From NCBI RefSeq assembly GCF_000011305.1, contig NC_004369.1, positions 2,232,001 to 2,296,000 of the forward strand: 64,000 nt of DNA, in the 5' to 3' direction. The stretch comes from Corynebacterium efficiens YS-314. GTDB taxonomy: Bacteria > Actinomycetota > Actinomycetes > Mycobacteriales > Mycobacteriaceae. The translations under genes were made by a program, and so were the position numbers. Positions 9,274 to 18,245 of the stretch are shown in pieces; position 1 is the first letter of the stretch, and the number at the start of each line of letters is the position of its first letter. The notes under the pieces were generated by a model. That model did not search any database. It was not told the DNA's origin and saw only the letters and a program-made list of their open reading frames with translations.

Positions 9274-9525
9274 TTCCCCCACCCCGGGGGTCTGCCACCA
9301 CTTCGTCGGCACTCTCATCCGCCCCCGCTCCGTTAGTCAATGCAGTTCACGGGCAGGTGTGCTATTTTTTGTTATCGATCTCTCCCCCCTCCGGGCGGAG
9401 TCAATAAGCCCCACCCGCACCTGTGGGAGCATGTCCGAATCCGGGGCCCCACCAAATGGGAGATACATGATGCATGGGGGATTCTGCTCGCTTCCCACCG
9501 GCTTTTGGGCATTTTGCGAGCTTAG
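9274..9525. other. Non-coding stretch before the truncated reductase
   Basis: About 250 nt between a terminator and the reductase fragment. I see no credible gene. It is the site where the 5' part of the reductase has been lost: the fragment's reading frame runs straight into TAG at 9523-9525. No insertion-sequence ends were recognised. Confidence 0.5.
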
Positions 9526-9960
9526 GATATCAACCAGTTCTCCGACCGCTACGAGGAGGGCGTCCAGCTGCTGACCTGCGGCCCGGACCGCTTCACCAAC
9601 GCTGTCCTCGAGGCAACGAAGAACTGGCCGGAGGACACGGTGCGCCGTGAGTCCTTCACCCCCACCACCCTGATCGACCCCTCGAAGAACAAGGCCTTCA
9701 CCGTGGTGAAGAACTCCACCGGTAAGGAGTTTAAGGTGCCCGCCAACATGACCCTCCTGGAGACCCTGGAGGCCGCCGGTGAGGATCTCTACGCGGAGTG
9801 CCGTGAGGACATCTGTGGCACCTGTGAGGTCGGCATCATCTCGGGTGAGGCTGAGCACCGCGATGTCATCCTCTCCGAGAAGGAGAGGAAGAGCAACAAC
9901 TCCCTCATGGCCTGCGTGTCCCGTGGACGCTGCGGTCAGAAGCTCGTCCTGGACATCTAG
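9526..9960 (+). pseudogene. 5'-truncated PDR/VanB-type oxygenase reductase
   Basis: The open frame gives about 144 residues of the C-terminal half of a phthalate-dioxygenase-reductase/VanB-like protein: the end of the NAD-binding domain (LLTCGPDRFTNAVLEA) and a complete plant-type 2Fe-2S ferredoxin domain with CREDICGTCEVG and a later SLMACVSRGRCG holding the fourth Cys. The N-terminal FMN-binding part is absent and a stop lies directly upstream in frame, so the gene is a remnant. Intact family members pass electrons from NADH to a Rieske or related oxygenase. It is followed at 79 nt by an IS-broken small gene, so the operon is doubly damaged. A GTG at 9640 could start a ferredoxin-only protein. 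Confidence 0.8.
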
Positions 9961-10038
9961 GGACACCCTGAATCCGCAACCCCAGGGGTTGGAACCACCC
10001 TCTTCATTGCCCACCCCGTGACAACAGGAGAAACAACC

Positions 10039-10111
10039 ATGGCACATGTTGATACCTGGGATATCTTCAAGGACGTCCCCGAGCAGGCCCTTGCCGTGCC
10101 AGGAGCGGATT
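10039..10111 (+). pseudogene. 5' part of an 87-aa small gene split by IS21
   Basis: It starts at ATG 10039 with ACAGGAG 8 nt upstream and encodes MAHVDTWDIFKDVPEQ... before the insertion sequence begins. Removing the element and one copy of the GATT duplication joins it in frame to 12725-12912. The result is an 87-aa acidic protein with no Cys. I do not recognise the family. Its position behind an oxygenase reductase suggests a small accessory subunit of that lost system. Confidence 0.75.
10108..10111 (+). repeat. Target-site duplication GATT, left copy
   Basis: GATT directly precedes the insertion-sequence left end and is repeated after the right end at 12721-12724. Using one copy restores the small gene's frame exactly, which supports these boundaries to within a few bases. 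Confidence 0.7.
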
Positions 10112-10207
10112 GGTGGTAGTGGTGTTCCGGGGACACGGTAGACCCGGTTTCCAGATAGTTGGTAGTAGTGGCCGGTCGGCTGGGGAGCACCGACCGGCCA
10201 TCCCCGG

Positions 10208-10972
10208 TTAGTCTGAGTGGTCTCGGATCCTTTCTTCAGCGAGCTGCTTGCGGATGTCGTGGGTACCGATCTGGATGCGTCGGCCGTTATTGAGTCGACT
10301 GACTAAGGATTCAGCGCCGATGCGGTTTGGCAGGATCTCAACCCAGTAGGCCGCGGTGGACTGCGAGGAGATGATCGTCGGGAGTCGACCGTCTCGGTCG
10401 ATGATGATCTTGGTCAGGTCCTCTTGCCCGCGTTGATCGATGCTCATGGTCAGAAAGTCATCGATGATGAGCAGATCGACGTTGATCAGTTTTCGCATTG
10501 CGGCTGTGTAGTCCGATCCGGTGGGTTCCAGGACCGCCAACTCCGCGACCAGTTGATCGAGCCGGTAATACGCCACCGCATGCCCTGACTGGCAGGCGGC
10601 CACACCCAAGGCGCAGGCGATATAGGTCTTGCCGGTGCCGGTGGGGGCGAAGATGTGCAGGTTGACCGGGTGCTCACGCCACCGGGTGGTGGCAAGGCGC
10701 TTGAGTTGCCGGTCATTGATGCCACGGGCTTCGTGGTCGGTGACATCCGCGATGGTGGCCTGCGGGTACGCGAATCTGGCGTGGGTGATTGCTTTGATGA
10801 TGTTGCGTTCCCGGCGTGCGTCCAGAGCTTTATCCACGGCGGCGAAGAAGATGTCCTCGGGGAGTTCATCGGCGTTCGCGTCATCGTTGAGCAGGTCGAA
10901 GAAGACGTCCGCGAAGGTCGAGAGTCGCAGCTGGCGTAGTTTCCTGCGGGTTGGTTCATCGATATCGATCAT
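10208..10972 (-). CDS. istB: IS21 transposition helper ATPase IstB
   Basis: A 254-aa DnaC-like AAA+ ATPase. Walker A is PTGTGKT (residues 110-116), Walker B LLIIDDF lies around residues 165-171, and a sensor-like serine stretch IISSQS follows. It assembles on target DNA and stimulates IstA. The start codon is 3 nt past the istA stop, and its ribosome site GGAGGACT is within the istA end, so translation is coupled. Full length. Confidence 0.95.
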   Translation of the reverse strand: MIDIDEPTRRKLRQLRLSTFADVFFDLLNDDANADELPEDIFFAAVDKALDARRERNIIKAITHARFAYPQATIADVTDHEARGINDRQLKRLATTRWREHPVNLHIFAPTGTGKTYIACALGVAACQSGHAVAYYRLDQLVAELAVLEPTGSDYTAAMRKLINVDLLIIDDFLTMSIDQRGQEDLTKIIIDRDGRLPTIISSQSTAAYWVEILPNRIGAESLVSRLNNGRRIQIGTHDIRKQLAEERIRDHSD

Positions 10973-10975
10973 GAT

Positions 10976-12571
10976 TTAGTCCTCCTGCCCCGGGCTGGCG
11001 TAGTGACTGGCCGGGCGGATGAACACCGCATCACCGAACTGGGAAATGTCGACGGTGCGTGGCCCGTCGGTGGTCGAGGTTGCCGTTGGTGGCCGGTTGT
11101 GGGCGATGTCGGCTTGAACGCGTTTGATGACCGCGAAGTTGACCGCCAGCTGTTTATCCACCACGACCTGGCAGGCCGGTTCGAGTGTGGCTTTGTCGTG
11201 CTTGGATCCCAGCTTCGCCAGGATGTTGCGTCCTTGGGCCAGACCCCGGGGTACCGAGGCGCTGTTGACGTTGAGGATCGTGGTGATCACCATGACGGTG
11301 GCCGGTCCGAAGGACGATGCCCAATTGACCAGTTCGTCATGGGTCATGACGTTATGGCCGGTGTCGACACCGTCTGGTCCGTGGTCAGGGTTGGTGGAGT
11401 AACGGTAGCGGAAACCGTGCATGCGCTCATGCTCGGCAATGAGACGGTCGCCATCGTAGACACTGACCAGTGTGGTGGTCAATCGTGCCCGCAGGGTCTT
11501 GCCGACGAGCTGGAAAGGAACGGAATAGTACTGGTAGTCACAGCAGATGTGCCAGTTCCGGTCGACTTTGGGGCTGCGCCATAAGACCTCGCTGAACGAC
11601 TCGGGCGGCAGATCCCGCATCAGGGGCGCTTCGTCGGTGTCGAAGCGTTCCCGCCTGGTCGACCCGTCCGGACGGGTCAGGACGTAGTTGATCTCTTCAA
11701 TGCGTTCTGCGATCGCGTCGTTGAGTTCATCAAGGGTGTAGAAGACCTCGCCGTCGAAGTAGCCGAGGATCCGGGTGTAGGCGATCTGGACTGCGCGTTC
11801 GACAGCGGCTTTGTCGCGCGGTTTGCCCGGGCGTGCCGGCACGATCAGGATGTCGTAGAACTCCGCGAAATCCGCGTACCGAGCGGTCACCGCACGGTAG
11901 GATTGGTTTTTCTTCGGCCGGTAGGTCGCGGTGGGCGCATTGTCCGGCACGATCATCGCCGGCACTTTGCCCAGGTAATTTAGTGCCCTGACATGGCAGT
12001 CGATCCAGGCGGGCATCTTCTCATTCGCCGTCGCCGTGGCAAACAATAACCCAGAATACGGGCACACCGCGATAAACAACGAGGCCTTGAACGCCACCTC
12101 CCCAGTGGCCTGGTCGGTGATGCTGATCTTGTCACCGGCCCAGTCCACGTATAGCTCCTGGCCCGGTTCATGAGTGATGACGTCGCGGAGATCATTGGCC
12201 TGGATATAGGCTAAGAGTCCGTCGCAGAACTGGGAGTACTGGTACTTCGCCAAGCCCGCGGCACATGAGGTGGACATGTAGTCCAGCCAGAGTTTGTTTC
12301 GGGTCAGGTGCCTGTTGTTTTTCAGCTTCTTCGCCAGAGCTTTGAAGTCCGGCTGGTCATAGGCCTGGGAACGGCGCCGGCGGCCATCAGCGAAGATGTC
12401 CTCGAACCATCCCGGGGACAGTTCCCGGAAGCAGTCAGGGTCGATGCGTTCTTGGGCGATCACGGCTTTCACCCGGGCGATGTCCCGGTGTGAGCATCCT
12501 AGGACGGTGGTTATCTGGGAATAACTCTTCCCGTCCAGGCACAGCGCCATGATTTCTTTGTAGTTGGCCAT
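10976..12571 (-). CDS. istA: IS21 transposase IstA
   Basis: A 531-aa DDE transposase. An N-terminal helix-turn-helix (residues 10-45, YSQITTVLGCSHRDIARVK) recognises the terminal repeats. The catalytic triad appears as D143 (YVDWAGD), D210 (VPDNAPT) and E258 (KPRDKAAVERA). A beta-barrel region follows. AAGGAGG lies before the ATG. Full length with no frameshift. Confidence 0.95.
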   Translation of the reverse strand: MANYKEIMALCLDGKSYSQITTVLGCSHRDIARVKAVIAQERIDPDCFRELSPGWFEDIFADGRRRRSQAYDQPDFKALAKKLKNNRHLTRNKLWLDYMSTSCAAGLAKYQYSQFCDGLLAYIQANDLRDVITHEPGQELYVDWAGDKISITDQATGEVAFKASLFIAVCPYSGLLFATATANEKMPAWIDCHVRALNYLGKVPAMIVPDNAPTATYRPKKNQSYRAVTARYADFAEFYDILIVPARPGKPRDKAAVERAVQIAYTRILGYFDGEVFYTLDELNDAIAERIEEINYVLTRPDGSTRRERFDTDEAPLMRDLPPESFSEVLWRSPKVDRNWHICCDYQYYSVPFQLVGKTLRARLTTTLVSVYDGDRLIAEHERMHGFRYRYSTNPDHGPDGVDTGHNVMTHDELVNWASSFGPATVMVITTILNVNSASVPRGLAQGRNILAKLGSKHDKATLEPACQVVVDKQLAVNFAVIKRVQADIAHNRPPTATSTTDGPRTVDISQFGDAVFIRPASHYASPGQED

Positions 12572-12720
12572 CGTCGGCCTCCTTGATCAACAATCATGAT
12601 GAGACACGGCACCACCGGAATGCGGTGCCGTCATCTGCAACAGTGACTCAGAACGCTTGCCTCTACCACCTATCCGGAAGGCTTCTACCAACTACGCAGA
12701 ACCGCTCTACCAACCACCCC

Positions 12721-12724
12721 GATT
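12721..12724 (+). repeat. Target-site duplication GATT, right copy
   Basis: Matches the left copy at 10108-10111. Confidence 0.7.
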
Positions 12725-12912
12725 CGGCACTTGCCGGCCATTTCCGCCGCTACCTGGAGAACAACCCGGAGCGCACCCTCATCGAGGGGAAATCCGATGC
12801 CGAGCTCGCCGATCTGCTCGTCACCGCCTCCACCAAGGCTGATGATGATTTCGCCATCACCCGGATCTTCGACTACGCGATGAAGTTCATCCGGCATGAG
12901 GGTGAGGATTAG
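12725..12912 (+). pseudogene. 3' part of the IS-split 87-aa small gene
   Basis: Continues the frame of 10039-10111 after the insertion sequence: GHFRRYLENNPERT, then an acidic and helical stretch ending in FIRHEGED. Together the halves give 264 nt, that is 87 codons plus stop, without frameshift. The cut is therefore recent or harmless. A terminator follows at once, which marks the end of the reductase operon. Confidence 0.75.
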
Positions 12913-12944
12913 AGCCTCACTCCGGTTGAGGAATCACCCCTCCC

Positions 12945-12984
12945 CCGCCCCCGCCTGCAGAAACCCTTCTGCATGCGGGGGCGG
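12945..12984 (+). terminator. Terminator after the disrupted small gene
   Basis: CCGCCCCCGC / GCGGGGGCGG with an inner CTGCAGAA / TTCTGCA pair, followed by TTGTGGTTTC. Confidence 0.88.
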
Positions 12985-13404
12985 TTGTGGTTTCTCACGG
13001 CCACCTTCATACGCCCAGAGACAGTGAGGTGCGGTGATATCTGCCCTCACCACCCACCCATCACCCCCGAAAGTGTATGCTCACCGTTTCTGATGAGACA
13101 CGCTCTGGCATGGCATTTCGTCCCTATTGTTCATATTTTCTTATCAGAAACCCGTTAATTAATTGATACTTCAGACCCACTCGCCTGTTTTTCTCGATAG
13201 AATATGGGGATGGGGGTTGACTTTTCAGCCCGAATACAACCTAGAACTACCGAAGTGTCGGCGATGATGACATCAGGATTCTTATGTGCTGGGCCCGCGG
13301 ACGCACATTCGCGTCGACCCCCGGTAACCTTTGCTGTTTCACGTGTCCCGGGTTTGGTTCCAGGTGTTTGACGTACGTCTGACACGCATCCTTGAAAGGG
13401 AAGC
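12985..13404. other. Intergenic region before the OCD-like gene
   Basis: About 420 nt with lower GC than its surroundings (13060-13210). Possible promoter pieces are TTGATA at 13163 and TAGAAT at 13198, but their spacing (29 nt) is not that of one promoter. GATAGAA at 13196 resembles half an AmtR site only. I see no gene. Confidence 0.4.
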
Positions 13405-14565
13405 GTGAGCGAAAACAACGCACAAGACACCCGAATTGATTTCCTCTATCTCAATGAAGAGGACATGGTCGCAGCGGGTGTCACCGACTCCGCCCGCTGT
13501 GTGGAGACAATGGAGGAGACTCTCATCCTCCTGGCCGACGGTGACTACCGCATGGCCGGCGCCTCAGCGAACTCCCACGGCGCCCAGATCAACTTCCCGG
13601 AGAACCCCGAACATGAGGGTATGCCCGCGGATGGCCCTGACCGCCGTTTCATGGCGATGCCCGCCTACCTGGGCGGTCGCTTCCGTTCCACCGGCGTGAA
13701 GTGGTACGGATCCAATACCGAGAACCGCAAGAAGGATCTCCCCCGCTCCATTCACGTATTTGTGCTTAACGACGCGGACACCGGTGCGCCCAAGGCCATC
13801 ATGTCCGCCAACCTGTTGTCCGCCTACCGCACCGGTGCCGTCCCCGGCGTGGGTGTCAAGCACCTCGCCCTGGAGGACTCGAAGACGGTCGGCATCATCG
13901 GCCCCGGTGTCATGAGCCGCACCATCTTCGATGCAGCCCTCAGCCAGCGCCCCTCCATTGAGGAGGTCAAGATCAAGGGCCGCTCACCTGAGTCCACGCA
14001 GCGTGTGGCGGAGTGGTTCCGCGAGAAGTACCCACAGCTCAGGGATGTCCGCATCGTGGATTCCGAGCAGGAGGCCATCGAGGGGTCCGACATCGTGATC
14101 TCGGGCACCTCGACCTCCCCGGATGGGCCCTCCGGTTTCCCCTACTTCAAGCGGGAGTGGATCAAGCCCGGTGCCCTGCTGCTCATGCCGGCGGCCGCCC
14201 GTCTGGATGATGATTTCACCACCTCGGATGAGGCGAACCTCGTGGTGGACTACCGTGGCCTCTACTCCGAATGGTTCCACGAGAATGGTCCCAATGTCAC
14301 CTATGAGGACCTGCTGGGCATCCCCGGCAACCGCTGGTACGACATGTTCAAGGAGGGCCTGATCCCGGAGGAGAAGATGGTCAACATCGGCGACATCGCC
14401 TCCGGCAAGGCACCGGGACGCCAGAACGATGAGCAGATCTTCTGCTATTCCATCGGTGGCATGCCGGTCGAGGATGTCGCCTGGGCCCATGACCTCTATG
14501 AGAATGCCGTAAAGAAGGGCATCGGCACCGAGCTCAACCTGTGGGACACCCCCATCCTGAAATAA
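13405..14565 (+). CDS. Ornithine cyclodeaminase / mu-crystallin family protein
   Basis: A 386-aa NAD(P)-dependent enzyme of the OCD/mu-crystallin fold. Rossmann motif VGIIGPGVMSRTIF is at about residues 154-167; family signatures KWYGSN and SAYRTGAVPGVGVKHLA lie before it. Family members include ornithine cyclodeaminase, alanine dehydrogenase and ketimine reductases, and the substrate cannot be decided here. It is somewhat longer than the usual 320-350 aa. AAAGGGA precedes the GTG start. A glutamine synthetase gene follows after 50 nt, so the two probably form an operon concerned with amino-acid or amine nitrogen. Confidence 0.85.
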   Translation: MSENNAQDTRIDFLYLNEEDMVAAGVTDSARCVETMEETLILLADGDYRMAGASANSHGAQINFPENPEHEGMPADGPDRRFMAMPAYLGGRFRSTGVKWYGSNTENRKKDLPRSIHVFVLNDADTGAPKAIMSANLLSAYRTGAVPGVGVKHLALEDSKTVGIIGPGVMSRTIFDAALSQRPSIEEVKIKGRSPESTQRVAEWFREKYPQLRDVRIVDSEQEAIEGSDIVISGTSTSPDGPSGFPYFKREWIKPGALLLMPAAARLDDDFTTSDEANLVVDYRGLYSEWFHENGPNVTYEDLLGIPGNRWYDMFKEGLIPEEKMVNIGDIASGKAPGRQNDEQIFCYSIGGMPVEDVAWAHDLYENAVKKGIGTELNLWDTPILK

Positions 14566-14615
14566 CACTGTTTCCCCTGATAACCATCTCCCATTCTTTA
14601 AAGGAATGATTCATC

Positions 14616-16061
14616 GTGGCCTCGAGCCCGACAACCAACCCGGATGAGATCCTCAAGTTCATCCGGGACAATGACATCAACTGGGTGGACGTCCAGTTCA
14701 CCGACGTTCCCGGCACCGAACAGCACCTGTCCGTGCCCGCCGCGGCATTCGACGAATCCGCCATGGAAAACGGACTGGCCTTCGACGGGTCATCGATCAG
14801 CGGATACACCACTGTCGACGATTCCGACATGATGCTGCTGCCGGATCTGTCCACGGCGTTCATCGACCCGTTCCGCAGGTCGAAGACGCTCAACATCAAG
14901 TTCTTCGTCCATGACCCCTATACCCGGGAACCATTTTCCCGGGATCCCCGCAACATCGCCCGCAAGGCGGAGGAGTACCTGGCTTCCACCGGTTTCGCCG
15001 ACAGCTGTAACTTCGGCGCCGAAGCCGAGTTCTACATCTTCGACTCCGTGCGGTTCAGCTCCCAGTCCAATGCGGCATTCCACGAGGTGGATTCCGTGGA
15101 GGGCTGGTGGAACAGTGGTTCCCGGGAGAACCCGGACGGCAGCAGGAACCTGGGTCACAAGGTACGCCAGAAGGGTGGTTACTTCCCGGTGGCACCCTAT
15201 GACCACTTCCAGGACCTGCGCGACACCATTGGTGAGACCCTGGCGGAGATCGGGTTCACCGTGGAGCGTTCCCACCATGAGATGGGCAGTGGTGGTCAGC
15301 AGGAGATCAACTACCGTTTCAACACCCTGCTGCGCGCAGCCGATGACCTCCAGACCTTCAAGTACGTGGTGAAGAACACCGCGAAGGCCGTCGGTAAATC
15401 CGCCACCTTCATGCCCAAGCCGCTGGCTGATGACGGCGGTTCCGGCATGCACATCCACCAGTCGCTGTGGAAGGACGGCAAGCCCCTCTTCCATGATGAG
15501 GCCGGTTATGCCAACCTGTCGGAGATGGCCCGTCACTATGTCGGTGGTCTGCTCAAGCATGCCCCCGCGGTGCTGGCTTTCACCAACCCGACCCTGAATT
15601 CCTACAACCGTCTGGTGCCCGGTTTCGAGGCCCCGGTGAGCCTGGCGTATTCGCAGCAGAACCGTTCCGCCGCGATCCGCATTCCGGCCAGCGGTCCCAA
15701 CCCGAAGGCGACCCGCATCGAGTTCCGCACCCCGGACCCCTCGGGTAACCCCTACCTGGCGTTCACCGCGTCGATGATGGCGGGCCTGGACGGCATCCGC
15801 AACCGCATCGAACCCGACGCCCCTCTGGACAAGGACCTCTATGAGCTCCCGCCCGAGGAGGCTGCCAAGGTCGCCGAGGCCCCCACCTCACTGGAACAGG
15901 CGCTGAAGGCCCTGGAGGAGGACCACGAGTTCCTCACCGAGGGTGACGTGTTCACCGATGATCTCATCGAGGCCTATGTGGCCTACAAGCATGAACATGA
16001 GATCACCCCTGAGCGTCTGCGCCCCACCGCTCTGGATTTCGAGCTGTACTACGACTGCTAG
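14616..16061 (+). CDS. Second GlnA-type glutamine synthetase (paralog)
   Basis: A 481-aa protein that aligns with the glnA product over its full length; by eye well over half the residues are identical. It keeps [32 protein letters not shown] and the adenylylation loop DLYELPPEE with Tyr409. It should be a catalytically competent GSI, or a gamma-glutamyl ligase that acts on another amine, given the OCD-like gene 50 nt upstream and the oxygenase remnants nearby. AAAGGA lies before the GTG start, and a strong terminator follows. It is not glnA2, which lies at 26.9-28.2 kb. Its presence seems strain- or species-specific. Confidence 0.92.
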   Translation: MASSPTTNPDEILKFIRDNDINWVDVQFTDVPGTEQHLSVPAAAFDESAMENGLAFDGSSISGYTTVDDSDMMLLPDLSTAFIDPFRRSKTLNIKFFVHDPYTREPFSRDPRNIARKAEEYLASTGFADSCNFGAEAEFYIFDSVRFSSQSNAAFHEVDSVEGWWNSGSRENPDGSRNLGHKVRQKGGYFPVAPYDHFQDLRDTIGETLAEIGFTVERSHHEMGSGGQQEINYRFNTLLRAADDLQTFKYVVKNTAKAVGKSATFMPKPLADDGGSGMHIHQSLWKDGKPLFHDEAGYANLSEMARHYVGGLLKHAPAVLAFTNPTLNSYNRLVPGFEAPVSLAYSQQNRSAAIRIPASGPNPKATRIEFRTPDPSGNPYLAFTASMMAGLDGIRNRIEPDAPLDKDLYELPPEEAAKVAEAPTSLEQALKALEEDHEFLTEGDVFTDDLIEAYVAYKHEHEITPERLRPTALDFELYYDC

Positions 16062-16081
16062 GACCGCTGCTGCCCCAAATT

Positions 16082-16118
16082 GAAGCCACCGGCCGGGTTC
16101 ATCCCGGCCGGTGGCTTC
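16082..16118 (+). terminator. Terminator after the glutamine synthetase paralog
   Basis: GAAGCCACCGGCCGGG / CCCGGCCGGTGGCTTC with a 5-nt loop; a very stable hairpin, but without a long T-run. Confidence 0.88.
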
Positions 16119-16136
16119 ATGCATGTTGGAGGATGG

Positions 16137-16304
16137 TCAGATACCGATGAGTTCGGAGGCGATCACATCGGAGAGCGAGACGATTCCGTGGGGTTCCCCA
16201 CGGAAGAGGAGGAGGTGGTCTGCATTGATGACGCATTCGAGCTGGCGTTCCAGAGTGAAGGTCTCCCACACCTTCATCTCATTCGCGCGGACCTGTAAAC
16301 CCAT
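16137..16304 (-). CDS. Small 55-aa protein resembling half a CBS domain
   Basis: A short frame reading MGLQVRANEMKVWETF... and ending GIVSLSDVIASELIGI. The ending GIVSLSDVIA is the typical last strand and helix of a CBS motif, but only one half-motif is present. GAGAGGAGAGGGG 1-10 nt before the ATG is an excellent ribosome site, so the gene is likely real. It lies between a terminator and 300 nt of non-coding DNA. It may be a remnant of a longer CBS protein or a small regulator. Confidence 0.6.
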   Translation of the reverse strand: MGLQVRANEMKVWETFTLERQLECVINADHLLLFRGEPHGIVSLSDVIASELIGI

Positions 16305-16588
16305 GCCCCTCTCCTCTCGCTATATTCACCCGCTTCATATGTGGGGTAAATCACTTTCTGCGTTCATTGCGTTATCCACCATTCTAATCCCCGGCCGCCG
16401 CGAATATGAAGTTTAAGGAAAAGAAAGTGGGCCTTACCACCCCTTTTTCACCCCCATTCGGGGAAAGATGAGGGTTAACTCATGTTTCAAACCAGACATA
16501 GGGCCGGCATTCCCCACACGACGGGGGCACCCACTCCATCACATGGGACGTTATTCTCGATTCCTCCCGGAGGGTCGAGAGCTGAAAA
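16305..16588. other. Low-GC intergenic region
   Basis: Nothing recognised here. The stretch 16320-16500 is much less GC-rich than the average, so promoters for the minus-strand 55-aa gene are the likeliest content. Confidence 0.4.
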
Positions 16589-16620
16589 GGCCACCGTCGA
16601 CAAGCATGACGACGGTGGCC
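16585..16620 (-). terminator. Terminator of the NUDIX gene
   Basis: GGCCACCGTCG / CGACGGTGGCC followed on the minus strand by TTTTC. The loop and 3' arm hold an exact GCTTGTCGACG (16595-16605). Confidence 0.85.
16595..16605 (-). repeat. GCTTGTCGACG 3'-end motif (exact)
   Basis: 30 nt after the NUDIX stop, in sense direction, forming the loop and 3' arm of the terminator. Confidence 0.75.
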
Positions 16621-16635
16621 GGAAGGACGGGCGCG

Positions 16636-17166
16636 CTACCTGGCGCGCTTCTCGTACCCCATCCTCGGGCGGAACCCCTGGGGGTGCTTGAGCTGAGCGA
16701 TGGCATCGGCGATGACCATCCGGAAACGCGGGTTGGTCACCGGCATGTTGGAGATCGGGAACCACGCCACCTCGGTGTTCTCCTCATCGCCGACCCGGGG
16801 CACATCATCACCCACGACGGTGCAGCGCATCGCGGTATCCATGTAGCTGGAGACATCCCCGTTCTCATAGGTCACCGGGCCCACGGCCCCCACGCCCAGC
16901 AGCGCATCCACGCTCACCTCCAGTCCGGTCTCCTCCTTCACCTCGCGGGCGGCGGTGACATGGGGCTGCTCCCCCGGGTCGCAGATCCCGGTCGGCGGGG
17001 TCCACTCGCCGGTATCCGCGCGTCTGACCAGTAGCACATCCGGGGTGATGTGGAAGGGGGACCCCGGCGGGACATCGCGGATGACCACGGCGGTCACGGC
17101 CGGCAACCACAGCGGAGCGGTGCCGACCTTCTCACGGAGGCTGAGAATGAAGTCCGGAACAGGCAT
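16636..17166 (-). CDS. NUDIX hydrolase
   Basis: A 176-aa protein with a complete Nudix box: G at the start of GICDPGEQ, then REVKEETGL in the G-x5-E-x7-REUxEExGU pattern (about residues 74-96). It hydrolyses a nucleoside diphosphate linked to an unknown moiety. I chose the ATG at 17166 because AGAGGGA lies 7-8 nt upstream; an ATG 21 nt earlier is also in frame. Divergent from the luciferase-like oxidoreductase gene. Confidence 0.88.
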   Translation of the reverse strand: MPVPDFILSLREKVGTAPLWLPAVTAVVIRDVPPGSPFHITPDVLLVRRADTGEWTPPTGICDPGEQPHVTAAREVKEETGLEVSVDALLGVGAVGPVTYENGDVSSYMDTAMRCTVVGDDVPRVGDEENTEVAWFPISNMPVTNPRFRMVIADAIAQLKHPQGFRPRMGYEKRAR

Positions 17167-17264
17167 GAACGGGATCCCTCTTTTCATATCAGGCGTGGGC
17201 AGCTTCTCCCCCACAGACTCCCCCACAGGCTACGCGACGAGCCCCACAGCACCAGCCTGAACCC

Positions 17265-18245
17265 ATGCCTAAGGTGGTGGTTATGGATGCCTCCCCGACC
17301 CCGATCTTCAACCGCGGATACACCCATCTCCGGGGAGGTGACGCCGCCATCAGCCTCGGCCTCATGCTGCCGATCGGCCCCGAACTGGGCCGGGAGGAGA
17401 TGGTGCCCATCCAGCACAGCATCGACCTGACCCGGCGCGCGGAGGAGGCGGGCTTCCAGGGCCTGTGGGTCCGTGATGTGCCCCTGGCCATCCCACAGGG
17501 TCTGTCCCCGGAGAACCAGCAGGCGGTCTTCCTCGACGATCCCTTCCTCCTGCTCGGGGCGATGGCGCAGGCCACCTCCACCATCGCACTGGGCACCGCC
17601 GCGACCGTCCTGCCACTGCGCCATCCACTCCATGTGGCCAAATCGGCCCTCACCCTCGACCGGCTCAGTGGCGGACGGTTCATCCTGGGGATCGGTTCCG
17701 GGGACCGGCCGGAGGAGTTCGAGATCTTCGGCAGGGACCTCGATGGGCGTCGGGAGGCGATCCGCCGGGGCTGGACACTGCTGCGCGCAGCCTTCTCCCC
17801 CGATGAGGCAGGTCGTGCACCGCTGTATGAGGTCACCGGAGGCCATGCGCCCACCACCGCCCCGGAGGCACAAATCCCCCTCATCGCCGTGGGGTCGGCG
17901 CGTCAGACCGTCCAGTGGATCGTCCGCAACGCCGATGGCTGGGCCACCTACTACCGCCCCGCCGAACAGCAGGTGGGCCGGCTGGATCTGTGGAATCAGG
18001 CCCGTGCATCGGTGCGCAACCCCACCAACCCGGACCCGCTGCTCATCTCCTCCATGGGGCTGGAGCTCACCGACACCTCCGGCGAGATTGAGCTGGGTCT
18101 GCGCACCACCAGCCAGGGGCTGATCGACCACCTGCACACCATGCGTGAGCTGGGCATCCACCATGTCATCCTCAACATCTCCGGTCGCCCGGCCGGGGAG
18201 GTCATCGATCAGATCGGCGCGGAGGTGCTTCCGCACCTGGGGTGA
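17265..18245 (+). CDS. Luciferase-like (LLM class) flavin oxidoreductase
   Basis: A 326-aa TIM-barrel flavoprotein. LGLMLPIG opens the barrel, TIALGTAATVLPLRHPLHVAK and LSGGRFILGIGSG are characteristic LLM strands, and VGSARQTVQWIVRNADGWATYY lies near the substrate end. It probably oxidises an unknown small molecule with F420 or FMN. The ATG at 17265 gives the full barrel; ATG 17283 is an alternative. The end overlaps the convergent EamA gene by 44 nt. Confidence 0.85.
   Translation: MPKVVVMDASPTPIFNRGYTHLRGGDAAISLGLMLPIGPELGREEMVPIQHSIDLTRRAEEAGFQGLWVRDVPLAIPQGLSPENQQAVFLDDPFLLLGAMAQATSTIALGTAATVLPLRHPLHVAKSALTLDRLSGGRFILGIGSGDRPEEFEIFGRDLDGRREAIRRGWTLLRAAFSPDEAGRAPLYEVTGGHAPTTAPEAQIPLIAVGSARQTVQWIVRNADGWATYYRPAEQQVGRLDLWNQARASVRNPTNPDPLLISSMGLELTDTSGEIELGLRTTSQGLIDHLHTMRELGIHHVILNISGRPAGEVIDQIGAEVLPHLG

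Larger units (their letters stand above)
10112..12720 (-). mobile_element. IS21-family insertion sequence
   Basis: A 2.6-kb element with istA and istB on the minus strand, flanked by 4-bp duplications. Its ends share GGTGGT...GGTAG-like terminal repeats: the left end reads GGTGGTAGTGG and the right end in reverse GGGGTGGTTGGTAG. Further copies of TTGGTAG-like repeats lie inside each end (about 10157-10170 and 12680-12690), as in IS21 elements. The exact ends are uncertain by a few bases, because a TG...CA end pair at 10111/12716 is also possible but gives no target duplication. Both proteins look intact, so the element may still be active. Confidence 0.88.

Noticed and set aside
9340-9525. 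Upstream start of the reductase
   Set aside because: TAG at 9523-9525 closes the frame directly before the conserved part, and no FMN-domain sequence is found in any frame upstream.
10111-12716. IS21 ends as TG...CA at these positions
   Set aside because: This gives no target duplication; the GATT-flanked boundaries restore the interrupted gene exactly.
13163-13210. AmtR site before the OCD-like gene
   Set aside because: Only a half-site (GATAGAA) is present and the flanking bases do not fit the consensus.
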